Assembly (NCBI RefSeq): GCF_048541585.1
Contig: NZ_CP183303.1
Coordinates: 3,286,001 to 3,350,000, forward strand
Direction: 5' to 3'
Origin: Legionella_C sp048541585
GTDB lineage: Bacteria; Pseudomonadota; Gammaproteobacteria; Legionellales; Legionellaceae
Length of the DNA stretch: 64,000 bases
Under the pieces are notes generated by a model. The model ran no database searches. It was not told the origin of the DNA and saw nothing but the letters and a program-made list of their open reading frames with translations. Both the position numbers and the translations under genes were made by a program. Below are positions 63,911 to 64,000 of this stretch, one piece after another (the first letter of the stretch is position 1; each line of letters starts with the position of its first letter).

Positions 63911-64000
63911 AAGTATTGTAATTTCCTTAAGCTAGTTGGCATCATCCTAACTGGTGGATACCTGATTTAAGCAATTTGATTTTATATTGCTAATATTAAA

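Noticed and set aside
1..64000. tRNA, rRNA, CRISPR array, prophage or integrative element
   Set aside because: No cloverleaf, rRNA-like segment, spaced direct-repeat array, integrase, transposase or phage structural gene was seen.

Overview
The window is AT-rich gammaproteobacterial chromosome, most likely Legionella or a close relative. The strongest pointer is a secreted GDSL phospholipase/acyltransferase whose predicted triad falls at residues 37, 398 and 401, the positions I recall for Legionella pneumophila PlaC. Further support comes from a secreted T2 ribonuclease and several lineage-type coiled-coil or membrane hypotheticals that resemble Dot/Icm effector candidates. Most of the rest is ordinary chromosomal backbone. 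I see no rRNA, tRNA, prophage, complete insertion sequence or CRISPR array.

Layout. 1-12.6 kb: tex-yciA-unknown operon, VOC protein, glmS, plaC, smpB, bcp, phoH, guaC, an acidic low-complexity protein and an alpha/beta hydrolase. 12.8-17.5 kb: a three-gene unit encoding a double zinc-ribbon protein with a degenerate GGDEF-like tail, a processive family-2 glycosyltransferase and an HlyD-type membrane-fusion protein. This is the best candidate for an undescribed system, an envelope or extracellular polysaccharide machine with an unusual regulator. 17.5-21.2 kb: GIN-domain lipoprotein, T2 RNase, cold-shock protein and VanX-type dipeptidase. 21.3-28.2 kb: tightly coupled MoxR-DUF58-DUF4381-BatA-BatB-TPR-BatD operon. 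28.4-36.5 kb: SGNH hydrolase, HEPN-like helical protein, Dus-like enzyme, a pterin group (pteridine reductase, MidA-type methyltransferase, PTPS homologue lacking the usual Cys), priA and a thioesterase.

36.6-47.9 kb: a stress-flavoured stretch (CsbD, BON, PRC-barrel, small zinc protein, endonuclease V, large-subunit catalase, Zn alcohol dehydrogenase, CysZ-like, CbpA/CbpM, DUF333-like). CTATACT boxes precede the catalase and dehydrogenase genes. Inside it lies a coiled-coil gene apparently cut in two by one in-frame TAA at 37751-37753. 47.8-48.6 kb holds a repeat cluster: a tandem duplication of about 250 bp, a MITE-like element and palindromes. 48.6-54.4 kb: rppH-ptsP-TSUP and lgt-thyA on the minus strand. 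54.7-64 kb: a membrane hypothetical, the metG-rnfB-nth operon, a large multi-helix hypothetical with a 16-residue tandem repeat, a VUT/YhhQ-like transporter with an apparent second half, and glmU.

Functionally, glmS and glmU make UDP-GlcNAc, which could feed the glycosyltransferase unit; this link is inference. PlaC-like enzyme, T2 RNase and SGNH hydrolase form a plausible exported hydrolase set. Start sites were changed from the longest ORF where ribosome binding sites, promoters or family alignment argued for it (smpB, priA, csbD, BON, rppH, the Bat genes and others). Family assignments are from reading motifs only; no database search was run.
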